The notes: generated from the sequence alone by a model not told the origin. Positions 42,926-52,234 are shown, numbered from the stretch's first letter. The stretch is 64,000 nucleotides of DNA from an uncultured Bacteroidales bacterium (GCA_900542185.1 UQMZ01000015.1:10678-74677), one strand, 5' to 3'. Program-made: numbers and translations.

Positions 42926-45900
42926 ATGAAACTATCCAGGACATTACTGCCAGCCTTGTGGCTGACAATCAGCATGGGGCTTTTGGGATGCACCGACGAC
43001 ATCTCCGATACGGTGCGTCATAGGGAGGGGGAATTCGAGGCGTCCGTGCCTTTTACGGTCGACGGGGAGATAGAGCAGACCCGAGGCATCATGGCAAACG
43101 CTCGCGAAACAAGAGTGGAAGAAGCGTATATCATGTTTTTTTCCGAGGAAGACAATACGTTGGCGGCTGTTAAGAAAGCCAATGTGAAGATGAGCGGAGG
43201 GATAAGCAAGCTCACTTTTGACATTCCGTTGGAAATAGAGCCGAGCAATGAACGCGAGCATAAGTATCAGGTGCTGTTGGTGGGCAACTGTAACTCATTT
43301 CTGCCGAGCGGATTCAATAGTACTGAGGATTACCTGAACACTTTCGGCAACCAGAGTTACGGAGAGGTGAACGGTAAGTTGGCGTTCTGGTTCTCCACAT
43401 CGGTAACTGCCCGTTATCCCGGCATCATGCCTCTGTGGGGGCGCTTCGTAAGTTCCTCCGATACTGACCGGACCATCGACTTCTCCTATAAGACTGAAGG
43501 TGAAGGCCCGGAAAAGCAATACTTCATAGACGGTGAGTTTCGATTCTCGCGTTCGATATGCCGCATAGACCTGACTAACCTGTGCGAGGATGCACTGGAT
43601 GTGAAATGGGTGAAGGTATGCAATTACCGCACCGGCGGTTTTGCCTATACTGACGGCATCGTGCCAGACGGCAGCAAGATAGTGCCTCTTGATGAGGCGC
43701 AGGCCGAACCCGACGCCGACAATCCCGGCGAATACATGCCGGCCGAGTCCACAGATGGCAAAGGCCAGGTGTGCAACGCCAGCCTGTACTGTTTTCCAAA
43801 CATCGTCAACACCACGGTGGTGAATGATAAGGTCACTACCTGTCTTATAATCGCCGGTTATTATTACGACAAGGTCAGGGACGAGAACGGCAACCTGACT
43901 GGAGAGGTCAGGAAAGATACGAAACTCTCGTATTACCGTTTCAATCTCGCGAATCTTGGAGAGGCTCAGTTACTGAAGCGTAATTTTGTATATACGGCGG
44001 TAATCAAGGGCGTGCTGGACCGCGGCCGCGAGACAGACAAGGAAGCATACGAGTATAATATACCCCTCTTTGATTATTCCGTAGAGGATGAATGGGATGC
44101 AACCGATGACAATTATGTGACCGATGGGCAAGGTAATTTCCTGGTGTTGTCGAAAACGTTCCTGACATTCCCGGGTAACTATGACAGCAAGAACCGGGTG
44201 CAGGTCAAAGTGAGCACCAACGACCTGGCATGGCGTATAGAGCCGGTGGATAAAATAGGAGCTGATTACAATCATTTCGAATGTTATCCCACGCCTACCG
44301 CTCCGACGGTATCATTGGATGCCGGACCGAAGGCTCCACGAGATAAAAACGATAAGTATGTGATATTCGGATACTATAAGGTAGTGGCGGAGAACAAGGA
44401 TCCTAACGGCAAGAAAGTGCATCTGGAAAAACAGATTACATTGCAGCATCTCACCATAGACGAGGATGCGGCGTTGCTTACGGTGGACAATAGCGTGGGC
44501 ACCATAGAAAGGACTTTGGCTGGCAGCGGAGGTTCAATCACACTTCCAGTCATGACGGGGAGCGACATATATGTCTGGTCGGCATCGAGTTCTAATTTCA
44601 CCACCTCGAGTTTCGGAAACAAAGCTAAGTTTACCACACAGGGTGGCAACAACCAGAACCTGATCATCACTGCGGGACCGAATACCACCAACGGCGAGCG
44701 ACGCGCCACAATCAAGGTATCACATTCCGATCCTAACATCCAGCCGGTATATGTGCAAGTGGTACAACCCAAATCCAACCGAAAGATACAGGACGTGACC
44801 ATGAGCCGTCTTGAAAGCGGAGACACATACGTGGAGGACGGTCATCAGCTCACTCTTAATTGCTTCTCTTCCGCCACCGATAATCCCAACGGCATCGCCA
44901 AAAGTGTAACATTTGCGGTTCATCTTATGGATCCGGATAATTATGTATTCGATGTTACTTCAAGTTTCGATCAGAATTTGGATTTATGTATTCATGAGAC
45001 GGATAATCTGACTGGTTCTATACAAGCGATTCAAACCGGTATGACAGATTCATGGAGTGCCAAGAGAAAAAGAAGCCTGAGTGGACTCTCCGATGGAATG
45101 TTTACAATTAATGCTTTCCGTATGGGTCCAAACGACAAAAATATAACTGGCTCCATAATAATCAAAGCTCGTCATAAGAGTAATAGGAACTTATATGAGG
45201 ATTATGTAGTCAGTGTGACATTAAAATCAACGAAATGTCTGATTTATGATGTTATATTAAATCAAAACGGCACATATTATATGATTCCTGATAGAACATT
45301 AGGAATGTCTCCGAGAAGTGTGGCACCGGAATCTAAGTTTTACGCCACTCAGAGCGGATGGAAAATAAATTCAGATAGCGGTACGGAATTTTTGAACTCA
45401 AATGGAGATTTCAGAGAGACCCAGCAGTGGATGTATAAATTAGACCACTGGTATTTAGGAACCACCTGGCCATCACAACCTTCCGTAGGTGCCAGCGGGG
45501 ACGAAATAGCTAAATTTATAGCCAGACATCTTGATTCTGATGGCTATTATTCGCCATTTTATAAAAATGCAACAAGCTGGAACACTTATGGATGGGCCTA
45601 TAATAAGAAGCCTTGTTTTTCTAAAGGCAGGGGATATTGGGTTTCTGATGTAAATAACGGGATTAATGTATGCTGTTGGTTACAGCAAGTCCCTGTTCCC
45701 GAATGGAACATATACACTAGTGGCTGGGGAAGTAAACCTGTGGCAGGGGCATATATATCTGGAAATAATTATGGATGGGGCCTTATAGATTATAATGGGT
45801 TCAGATGTCCGACCACTCCTTTGAGTGGTGGTAGTAGCCATCAATACATGTGGGGTGCCAGTAGACCTGTAAGAACCATGAGCTCATCTGAGGTTAATCA

Positions 45901-45976
45901 GTACCGTAACTTCCTTAATACATACAAACAGCGGATGGAGCAATGGAAGACAGAGAACGGCATAGCTTTGGATTAG
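42926..45976 (+). CDS. Large fimbrial tip-type adhesin
   Basis: The 1016-residue lipoprotein (MKLSRTLLPALWLTISMGLLGC, Cys 22) closes the operon. It has an Arg site (EIEQTRGIMAN), fimbrillin-like N-terminal domains (TRVEEAYIMFFSEED; FRFSRSICRIDLTNL), a BACON-like domain in the middle (ITLPVMTGSDIYVWSASSSNF ... VQVVQPK, about 530-620) and an aromatic- and Gly/Ser-rich C-terminal domain (about 780-1016, many Trp and Tyr). The last third is coded by markedly AT-rich DNA unlike the rest of the gene, suggesting an exchanged binding domain. The ligand is unknown. Confidence 0.78.
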   Translation: MKLSRTLLPALWLTISMGLLGCTDDISDTVRHREGEFEASVPFTVDGEIEQTRGIMANARETRVEEAYIMFFSEEDNTLAAVKKANVKMSGGISKLTFDIPLEIEPSNEREHKYQVLLVGNCNSFLPSGFNSTEDYLNTFGNQSYGEVNGKLAFWFSTSVTARYPGIMPLWGRFVSSSDTDRTIDFSYKTEGEGPEKQYFIDGEFRFSRSICRIDLTNLCEDALDVKWVKVCNYRTGGFAYTDGIVPDGSKIVPLDEAQAEPDADNPGEYMPAESTDGKGQVCNASLYCFPNIVNTTVVNDKVTTCLIIAGYYYDKVRDENGNLTGEVRKDTKLSYYRFNLANLGEAQLLKRNFVYTAVIKGVLDRGRETDKEAYEYNIPLFDYSVEDEWDATDDNYVTDGQGNFLVLSKTFLTFPGNYDSKNRVQVKVSTNDLAWRIEPVDKIGADYNHFECYPTPTAPTVSLDAGPKAPRDKNDKYVIFGYYKVVAENKDPNGKKVHLEKQITLQHLTIDEDAALLTVDNSVGTIERTLAGSGGSITLPVMTGSDIYVWSASSSNFTTSSFGNKAKFTTQGGNNQNLIITAGPNTTNGERRATIKVSHSDPNIQPVYVQVVQPKSNRKIQDVTMSRLESGDTYVEDGHQLTLNCFSSATDNPNGIAKSVTFAVHLMDPDNYVFDVTSSFDQNLDLCIHETDNLTGSIQAIQTGMTDSWSAKRKRSLSGLSDGMFTINAFRMGPNDKNITGSIIIKARHKSNRNLYEDYVVSVTLKSTKCLIYDVILNQNGTYYMIPDRTLGMSPRSVAPESKFYATQSGWKINSDSGTEFLNSNGDFRETQQWMYKLDHWYLGTTWPSQPSVGASGDEIAKFIARHLDSDGYYSPFYKNATSWNTYGWAYNKKPCFSKGRGYWVSDVNNGINVCCWLQQVPVPEWNIYTSGWGSKPVAGAYISGNNYGWGLIDYNGFRCPTTPLSGGSSHQYMWGASRPVRTMSSSEVNQYRNFLNTYKQRMEQWKTENGIALD

Positions 45977-46086
45977 TGAATCCAACCAGTACCGAACTTA
46001 TGCCGACAGGTTTTGATCAGGGGATTCCAATCTTGGATTTCTTCATGAGGCCGGACCGGATGTTGGATTCTTCTCCTGACTTGAGG

Positions 46087-46191
46087 CAAAGGCTTCGCCT
46101 TTGAACTGAACGGCTCCGCGCTTCGGCAGGCGGGTTTGAGCCTTGGGCTGCCTTTGCAGGCGGCTTTCATTGGCGCGGAGCTGTTCTGTTC
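46087..46191. repeat. REP/BIME-type element, left of the transposase
   Basis: A perfect hairpin caaaggc-ttc-gcctttg (46087-46103) is followed by gaactgaacggctccgcgc (46103-46121). An imperfect inverted partner, ggcgcggagctgttctgttc, lies at 46172-46191. The same two-part order occurs at 47289-47445 on the other side of the transposase remnant, and the CGGCTCCGCG core recurs at 0.4 and 1.7 kb. Confidence 0.75.
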
Positions 46192-46229
46192 CGGCGTGAA
46201 GTGCCGGGCACGGTTTTCTTTCCATGCCG

Positions 46230-47223
46230 TTACAGCCGGCGGAGCGAATAGGCGGCTACGGTTTCGGCCAGGGCGTTCATCTGCATGCAGGTGGCACGGT
46301 CAAGAGCTATGGAGGCGGTGCGGTGCTCGGTGGGGGCTATGATCAGCAGGCGCCCTTCCGAGCAGAGGGTGTGGAGCATACCTTTGGGAGTGTAGTTGGT
46401 GCCGAAGCCATTGTCGGTGATGAGGATGATGCGGCCGCCTGCGTTGCAGGCCCAGTTCTCGACCTTCTTTTCGGCCGGGGAGATGAAAGGGGAGACGAGG
46501 ACGCCCCCGTTCTGCACCGTGTGCATCCAGATACGCTTGCGGTGTATCAGTTCGTCGGGCGAATATTTACGGCTGATTTTCACGGCCTCTATGTCGGGAT
46601 CCTCCAGCAGGTGGATATTGCCATAGGCTTCGTAGCGGGTGCCGCCAGGGCCCGGCTATGAGGGTGCGGTGGAAGAAGTCGGGATGGCTCATGCGTTCCA
46701 TACGGCGGCGCGGGTTGTCGCTGACATAGCAGAGCATGCGCTGCAGCTGGTCTTTCTTCAGCAGGATGCGGTCATGATAGCCTTCCTCGAAGATTGAGAC
46801 TAAGGGCGCCTCCCGGACTGCCTGTTTTGTGGTGCCGTGGTAGCGGCGGGTGCACTCGCCTTTAAGGTCAAGGATGATGTCGCCGAGGTGGGTGTCAGTG
46901 GCTTCGGTGACGAAGAGGACAAAATGGATATGCTCCGGCATGATGACGCGCCTGAGGATCCGGGTGAATGGGAAGGCGGCTTTAAGCTCGGAGATGCAGG
47001 AAGCTATTATTTCGCCGGTGGGGGTGAGGACGGTGCGTGGCTTCCAGTCGTGGCTGCCGGGGATTCCGGCGAGAGAGGAGAAGGGGAGGATGCCGGGCGC
47101 CCGGTTGATGGTTATCATGTAGATGCAGCGGGAGTGGTAGTCGTGCCAGGGGGCGCGACGGCAGCCGTTGGGAACCAGGGGCCGGTAGTAGGCGGGCGGC
47201 TCTTGCAGGGGCGGGTTATTCAT
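46230..47223 (-). pseudogene. REP-associated tyrosine transposase (Y1/HUH), frameshifted
   Basis: The first part (47223 to about 46648) encodes the Y1-transposase domain: CIYMITINR, then VIMPEHIHFVLF with the HUH pair, DRILLKKDQL and a tyrosine in MLCYVSDNPRRRMERM. Near 46648 one extra base moves the frame to a dead end (...WQYPPAGG). In the shifted frame the protein continues without a gap as GGTRYEAYGNIHLLEDPD, then KISRKYSPDELIHRKRIWM, to the stop at 46230. The intact product would be about 330 residues. RAYT proteins move or maintain REP elements, and REP-type elements flank it on both sides. Confidence 0.85.
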
Positions 47224-47288
47224 GGGAAGGAACTATTAGGTGTTTAGATTGAGGTTAAGGGGAGAGAGGAGGAGTGGTGGACGACGGG

Positions 47289-47445
47289 CAAAGGCTTTGC
47301 CTTTGAACTGAACGGCTCCGCGCTTCGGCAGGCCGGCTTCGGCAGTCTCGGCTTCGGCAGTCTCGGCTTCGGCAGTCTCGGCTTCGGCAGGCCGGATTCG
47401 GCAGTCTCGGCTTCGGCTTTGCAGGTCGCGGAGCCCGTTCTGTTC
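47289..47445. repeat. REP/BIME-type element, right of the transposase, with 15-bp tandem repeats
   Basis: Hairpin caaaggc-ttt-gcctttg (47289-47305), then gaactgaacggctccgcgc, then about five units of ggcagtctcggcttc or variants with a 15-bp period (about 47327-47415). Last comes the inverted partner cgcggagcccgttctgttc (47427-47445). It is the expanded version of the element at 46087-46191, in the same orientation. There is no gene in the gap 47224-47494. Confidence 0.78.
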
Positions 47446-47494
47446 CGGCGCGAAGCGCTGGCTGTTCAGGCTGTAGATGCGACCGGCGGCTGGG

Positions 47495-48046
47495 CTAAAG
47501 GGAGACGGGGAGGGGCTGGAGGGCGCCGGTGAGGGAGTCGATTATGTAACCGGACACTCGGACGTCGGCGGCCATCAGCGGGTGGTTGCGCACCAGGTCG
47601 ACAGTCTCGCGCACGGCATCCGCCGTGTCCTCGAAACCGTGAAGCCATTGGTCCAGGTCGATGCCGCAGTGGCGCATCAACGTGATGTGTTCTTCGCTGA
47701 TGCCGCGCTCGCGCATCAGATTGAGCATCTTCCCGGCATTCATGCCCTGCACGCCGCAGCCGGTGTGGCCGATTATCATGATTTCGTTCACGCCTAACTC
47801 ATATACGGCCACCAACAGCGACCGCATGGTGGAATCGAACGGATTGGTGATGGTGCCTCCGGCATTCTTGATCATCTTGACATCGCCGTTGCGGATGCCC
47901 AGCGCCGCCGGCAGCAGCTCGACCAGGCGCGTGTCCATGCACGTCACTATCGCTATCTTCTTGTCCGGATATTTCGACGTCTCGTAACGTGTATATTCCT
48001 TGCGCTCCACAAACTCCCGGTTGTATCTCAAAATATCTTCTATCAT
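47495..48046 (-). CDS. Beta-class carbonic anhydrase
   Basis: I start at the ATG at 48046 (MIEDILRYNREFVERKEYTRY), giving 183 residues; the longer frame upstream runs into the promoter region. The family motifs are clear: VTCMDTRLVELLP (Cys and the Asp-Arg pair) and IIGHTGCGV (His and Cys zinc ligands), with IKNAGGTITNP between. It interconverts CO2 and bicarbonate in the cytosol, supplying bicarbonate for carboxylation. It is small, near the lower size of the type-II beta family. It has its own promoter box. Confidence 0.93.
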   Translation of the reverse strand: MIEDILRYNREFVERKEYTRYETSKYPDKKIAIVTCMDTRLVELLPAALGIRNGDVKMIKNAGGTITNPFDSTMRSLLVAVYELGVNEIMIIGHTGCGVQGMNAGKMLNLMRERGISEEHITLMRHCGIDLDQWLHGFEDTADAVRETVDLVRNHPLMAADVRVSGYIIDSLTGALQPLPVSL

Positions 48047-48082
48047 GGCATTAGCATTTTGATTTTGTTCTGATTCCTTCCA

Positions 48083-48090
48083 CAAAGTTA
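48083..48090 (-). promoter_or_regulatory. -7 box for the carbonic anhydrase gene
   Basis: Minus-strand TAACTTTG, 37 bp upstream of the ATG at 48046. The upstream -33 element is weak (a T-rich tract). Confidence 0.6.
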
Positions 48091-48139
48091 ATAAATTCCG
48101 ACATAAAAACATATAAATGTGCGGTTTTTGGAACGGGAG

Positions 48140-48170
48140 TTGCATATTAAGGGGAAATGTTGTAACTTTG
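48140..48170 (+). promoter_or_regulatory. Promoter of metK
   Basis: TTG (48140-48142), 20 bp, TAACTTTG (48163-48170). It gives a leader of about 185 nt before metK that contains the candidate riboswitch. Confidence 0.8.
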
Positions 48171-48175
48171 CGGAT

Positions 48176-48277
48176 GGATTCGGAGAGGAGGCCGCGAAAG
48201 CGGACAATCGGACGGGTCCGGTGGACAAATTTGGCTGCTTGCAACCACCGTGTAAAAAATGCTAAAACTGCAATACC
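48176..48277 (+). promoter_or_regulatory. Candidate SAM-I/SAM-IV-type riboswitch upstream of metK
   Basis: Several S-box-like pieces appear in order: an AGAGGAGG stretch (48184), the hairpin ccgc-gaaa-gcgg (48192-48203), gac (48223) with tgg and ttgcaacc (48239-48246), then tgctaaaactgca (48260-48272). The GCAACC ... TGCTAA pair is the familiar core of SAM-I-type riboswitches. ggatt (48176-48180) can pair with aatacc (48272-48277, one bulge) to close the structure. The position before SAM synthetase fits feedback control. No terminator stem is obvious before the ATG, so control may act on translation. Confidence 0.6.
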
Positions 48278-48362
48278 TCGGCGCACCGACTGTACGCCCG
48301 GGGCATGACAGTAAGACATCTGCACGGCGACTGCATCTGACAGCCGCCTAAATTTTTATTAT

Positions 48363-49748
48363 ATGAAGCAGACTGAAAAATCTCCCGTATTGACTAACGG
48401 GAACTACCTATTTACATCGGAATCGGTGTCGGAAGGGCACCCGGACAAGGTTGCCGACCAGATCAGCGACGCGCTGCTGGACGAATTCCTGGCGCGCGAC
48501 CCGGAGAGCCATGTGGCTCTGGAGACGCTTGTGACCACGGGTCAGGTTGTGGTGTCGGGCGAGGTGGACTCGCAGGCATACATCGACGTGCCGGTGGTGG
48601 TGCGCGACGTGATACGCAAGATAGGCTATAACCGTGGCGCTTACCGCTTTGACTGCGACAGCTGCGGCATATTCACCGCCATCCACGGCCAGAGCGAGGA
48701 CATAGACCGTGGTGTGGACGCCGGCAAAGTGGCCGAGCTGAACGCGCTGTCGGACAACGATGAGGCCGAGCTGCAGGGCGCCGGCGACCAGGGCATGATG
48801 TTCGGTTACGCAGTGGACGAGACCGATGAACTGATACCCCTTACGCTCGATATGTCGCACAAATTAGTGAAGGAACTGGCCGAGATACGCCGCGAGGGGA
48901 AGGATATGACCTATTACCGCAAGGGTAAGCAGGTGAGCTATCTGCGCCCCGACTCCAAGAGCCAGGTGACGATAGAATATGACAGCAACCGCAAGCCGGT
49001 GCATATCGACACCATCGTGGTGTCGACGCAGCACGACGAGTTCGTGGAGGCGCTGGAAGATACTGCCGAGGCCCGTAACAAGGCAGACCGCACCATCCTG
49101 GACACTATCGCCGACGACGTGCGCAAGGTGCTGATACCGCGTGTGCTGGAACAGTATCCCGAAGAGGTGCGGAACATGTACGACAGCCGTACCAAGGTGT
49201 ATGTGAATCCGACAGGCAAGTTCGTGATCGGAGGGCCTCACGGCGATACCGGCGTGACGGGCCGCAAGATAATCGTGGACACCTACGGCGGCCGCGGCTA
49301 CCACGGCGGCGGTGCCTTCTCGGGCAAGGACCCCTCGAAGGTTGACCGCTCCGCGGCATACGCGGCACGTCACATCGCCAAGAACTTGGTGGCGGCCGGC
49401 GTGGCCGGCGAGGTGACGGTGCAGGTGTCGTACGCCATCGGCCGCGCGCATCCCATCAACCTGTACATCAACACCCACGGTACCGCGAAGGCGGACATGA
49501 GCGACCCGGAGATCGCCGTGAAGGTGAGCGAGCTGTTCGACATGCGTCCGCGCAGCATCGAGAAGCGCTTCGGACTGCGCAACCCGATTTACCGCGCCAC
49601 CGCTGCCTACGGCCATGTGGGACGTAAACCCGAGAACACAACCTTCGTGTCCGCCATCCAGCGCGACAAGGTAGAGCGCGACGTGCAGCGGTTCGCCTGG
49701 GAGCAGCTGGACATGGTGCCGGCCATCCGCAAGGCGTTCAATCTATAG
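48363..49748 (+). CDS. metK: S-adenosylmethionine synthase
   Basis: MetK makes S-adenosylmethionine from methionine and ATP. TSESVSEGHPDKVADQISDA (about 19-38) carries the catalytic His-Pro-Asp-Lys. GAGDQGMMFGYA (about 139-150), GGPHGDTGVTGRKIIVDTYGG and GGGAFSGKDPSKVDRSAAY are the other signatures. At 461 residues it is longer than enterobacterial MetK (about 384) because of inserted segments, as is usual in Bacteroidetes. Its 185-nt leader looks like a SAM riboswitch. Confidence 0.97.
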   Translation: MKQTEKSPVLTNGNYLFTSESVSEGHPDKVADQISDALLDEFLARDPESHVALETLVTTGQVVVSGEVDSQAYIDVPVVVRDVIRKIGYNRGAYRFDCDSCGIFTAIHGQSEDIDRGVDAGKVAELNALSDNDEAELQGAGDQGMMFGYAVDETDELIPLTLDMSHKLVKELAEIRREGKDMTYYRKGKQVSYLRPDSKSQVTIEYDSNRKPVHIDTIVVSTQHDEFVEALEDTAEARNKADRTILDTIADDVRKVLIPRVLEQYPEEVRNMYDSRTKVYVNPTGKFVIGGPHGDTGVTGRKIIVDTYGGRGYHGGGAFSGKDPSKVDRSAAYAARHIAKNLVAAGVAGEVTVQVSYAIGRAHPINLYINTHGTAKADMSDPEIAVKVSELFDMRPRSIEKRFGLRNPIYRATAAYGHVGRKPENTTFVSAIQRDKVERDVQRFAWEQLDMVPAIRKAFNL

Positions 49749-49805
49749 GAAACGGACTGCAAGACTGACAAAAAGAATCTAAAAACGGCCTATTTAAGGC
49801 GCGAA

Positions 49806-49837
49806 TTTGCTAAATACGCCAAAAAGTATTACCTTTG
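49806..49837 (+). promoter_or_regulatory. Promoter of the PpiD/SurA-like gene
   Basis: TTTG (49806-49809), 20 bp, TACCTTTG (49830-49837). A good consensus match about 100 bp upstream of the ATG at 49941. Confidence 0.8.
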
Positions 49838-49940
49838 CGCGTTTAATGGCCTCGCGAGGCTGTTGGACGCGCATGTTTATGCGAAACGAACACACTGAAG
49901 ATTGCATAACAACTTAGTAACAAAATACAGAGCTACATAA

Positions 49941-52070
49941 ATGGCAACATTAGAGAAAATCAGATCCAAATCGGTATTTCTGATCGTGGTGATAGGCGTT
50001 GCATTGCTTGCCTTCATCGTGGGGGACGCCCTCACAAACAGTCGTAATATATTCGGCGACCAGACCACGGTTGCCAAGGTAGGGTCGACCAAGATCGACT
50101 ATACGGAATATCAGCGCAAGCGTGAAGAACTGAACAACCAGTACGAGGAGGCGCGCCGCCGCAATCCCCAGCAGTTCGCCAACTTCGACACCCAGCAGTT
50201 AGGTGAGATGGCACTCGAGCAGCTGATACAGCAGACGGTGATAGACAACGCGGCCAAGAAAGCCGGCGTGAAGTCGAGCGCCAACCTGCTGCGTTACTAT
50301 ATGCTGGAAAACATGGGCAATCCGAAGGTGCAGGAGCTGATGCAGAGCCTGCAGCAGTCGGGACTGGCAGCCCAGACGCCCGCACAGGCATACGACATTA
50401 TCTTCAATCCGAAGCGCAACGGTCTGACCGAGGCTCAGGTAGAGCCGATGCAGCGCGCATGGCTCGCCGCCGAGAAGGAGACGGACCAGCAGATCGCGGA
50501 GCAGATATACCAGCGCCTGCTGGCCGGTACGGTCAAGGCAAACGAGCTGGATATGAAGGCTCTCTACAACGATTATGTGAACACCAAGAGCGTGGACTAC
50601 GCGTTCCTGCCGTTCGGCAACCTGAACGAGAAGGAATATCCCGTTACCGACGCCGAGTTGAAGGCCAAGTATGACGAGATCAAGGGCCGCTTCGCCGTTG
50701 ACGAGGAGACCAAGGAGATAGGCTTCATCTCCGTTACGGTGACACCGAGCGACAAGGACATCGCGGCCGCCAAGGCTCTGGCCGACCAGACCGTGGCATT
50801 CATGAACAAGAACGCCGGCCCGCTGAGCAAGGAGCTGAAGAAGGATGGCGTATCGATGTCGCGCCACACGGTGCTTGCAGCCGACATTCCCGGCAACGTG
50901 CGCAGCGCCGTGACAGCCGGCGGCGATTCCGCCCGTCTGGCCTACAACAACAGCCTGGGCTTCGGCGTGGTTCGCGTGCTGAGCACCAAGCAGGAGGTAG
51001 ACTCCGTACAGATCACACTGGTACAGGCCGCCACCGAGGACTGCGGCCGCCGCGTGCTGAGCGCGCTTAACGCCGGACTTCCCGCCGACTCCATCGGCAC
51101 CAAGTTCAGCCCCGACAGCGTGATGGCACAGCCCGACCAGTGGATTGCACTCTATGACGCCGACGGCGCCACGAACGCAATCCCCGCCGAGCAGCTCGAC
51201 ACGCTGCGTAAGGCAGCCGGCAGATATGTATCGATTGTAAGCGGCCCGCAGGGTATGGTAATCGCCAAATTAGTGAAGCAGAACGCCCCCAAGACCGTAT
51301 ATGAATATGACGAGGCATCGTACGTGCTCGGACCCAGCAACGCCACGCTGAACGACGAGCGCGGCAAGCTCGAGAAATTCCTGGCCCAGAACGCCGACGC
51401 CAAGAAATTCATGGCCAACGCATCGAAGGCCGGCTTCAACGTGCAGAACTTCACCGTTACGGCTTCGCTGCCCGCAGTGCCCCGCTTCGCCGGCATGAAC
51501 TCCTACTATCCCGACTCGCGTCAGGTGATGCGCTGGGCGATGATAGAGGGCGAGACCGGTGCCGTAAGCCACATCTACGAATCGAAGAACCCGACGGCTC
51601 CGTTGCTGTATGCCGCAGCCGTAGTAAGCGAATACGACGACTACGCACCGCTGTCGAACAAGGACATCAAGGACTATGTGACCGACCTGGTACGCTCGGA
51701 GAAGGCGGGCAAGAAATTGGTGGACAAGTTCTCGAAGAACACGCAGAGCCTGCAGAGCGCGGCCCAGGCAATGGGCGTGCAGGTGCAGAGCAACGCACAG
51801 TTCCGCTTCGGCCGTAACATGGGCGTAGGCGATCCCGAGGTTACGGGCAAGATCTACGGCACCCCCGCCAACAAGAAAGTGGTGATCACCGCAGGCCAGG
51901 ACGGCGTGTACGTTTACCAGGTGATGGGTCAGAACACCGAGAAGTTCCCCTTCAACGAGCAGCAGTACCAACAGCAGTACTATCAGCTGGTTAATCCCAA
52001 TATGTTCGAGCTGATCAAGGGTGACAGGAAAGTAAAGAACAACATCTACAAATTCGAGGCCGGCGACTAA
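49941..52070 (+). CDS. PpiD/SurA-like periplasmic chaperone
   Basis: The 709-residue protein has one N-terminal membrane anchor (SVFLIVVIGVALLAFIVGDAL, about 11-31). A SurA-N-like helical chaperone domain follows (about 40-240: VAKVGSTKIDYTEYQRKREEL), then a long C-terminal part with rotamase-like segments. This is the architecture of PpiD-type foldases that help outer-membrane proteins fold. A canonical parvulin active-site signature is not obvious to me, so the isomerase activity is uncertain. It is monocistronic, with a good promoter and a terminator at 52139-52180. Confidence 0.82.
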   Translation: MATLEKIRSKSVFLIVVIGVALLAFIVGDALTNSRNIFGDQTTVAKVGSTKIDYTEYQRKREELNNQYEEARRRNPQQFANFDTQQLGEMALEQLIQQTVIDNAAKKAGVKSSANLLRYYMLENMGNPKVQELMQSLQQSGLAAQTPAQAYDIIFNPKRNGLTEAQVEPMQRAWLAAEKETDQQIAEQIYQRLLAGTVKANELDMKALYNDYVNTKSVDYAFLPFGNLNEKEYPVTDAELKAKYDEIKGRFAVDEETKEIGFISVTVTPSDKDIAAAKALADQTVAFMNKNAGPLSKELKKDGVSMSRHTVLAADIPGNVRSAVTAGGDSARLAYNNSLGFGVVRVLSTKQEVDSVQITLVQAATEDCGRRVLSALNAGLPADSIGTKFSPDSVMAQPDQWIALYDADGATNAIPAEQLDTLRKAAGRYVSIVSGPQGMVIAKLVKQNAPKTVYEYDEASYVLGPSNATLNDERGKLEKFLAQNADAKKFMANASKAGFNVQNFTVTASLPAVPRFAGMNSYYPDSRQVMRWAMIEGETGAVSHIYESKNPTAPLLYAAAVVSEYDDYAPLSNKDIKDYVTDLVRSEKAGKKLVDKFSKNTQSLQSAAQAMGVQVQSNAQFRFGRNMGVGDPEVTGKIYGTPANKKVVITAGQDGVYVYQVMGQNTEKFPFNEQQYQQQYYQLVNPNMFELIKGDRKVKNNIYKFEAGD

Positions 52071-52072
52071 GG

Positions 52073-52142
52073 ATCGGCCCTGGATAGACGGAAAAATTCA
52101 GGGAAGTGATTGCCGCGGCCCTGGATGGACGAAAAAAATTCG
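52073..52142 (+). repeat. Two imperfect ~37-bp direct repeats after the chaperone gene
   Basis: cggccctggatagacggaaa (52075) recurs as cggccctggatggacgaaaa (52112), each followed by attc-ggga-like bases. The second copy runs into the terminator stem. Confidence 0.55.
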
Positions 52143-52180
52143 GGGAGGAGATAATAAAATCCTCCCCGAAATTTGTTTTT
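52139..52180 (+). terminator. Terminator of the PpiD/SurA-like gene
   Basis: ttcggggagga pairs with tcctccccgaa (52160-52170) and is followed by atttgttttt. A strong stem with a T-rich tail. Confidence 0.85.
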
Positions 52181-52234
52181 ATAGGACAGAGAGGTTGCCG
52201 CACAGGCAATATGGATTATAAATTACTAATGGAT

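Noticed and set aside
46230..46583. A separate 117-residue gene
   Set aside because: It is the C-terminal part of the transposase in the shifted frame, continuous with the upstream sequence when one base is skipped.
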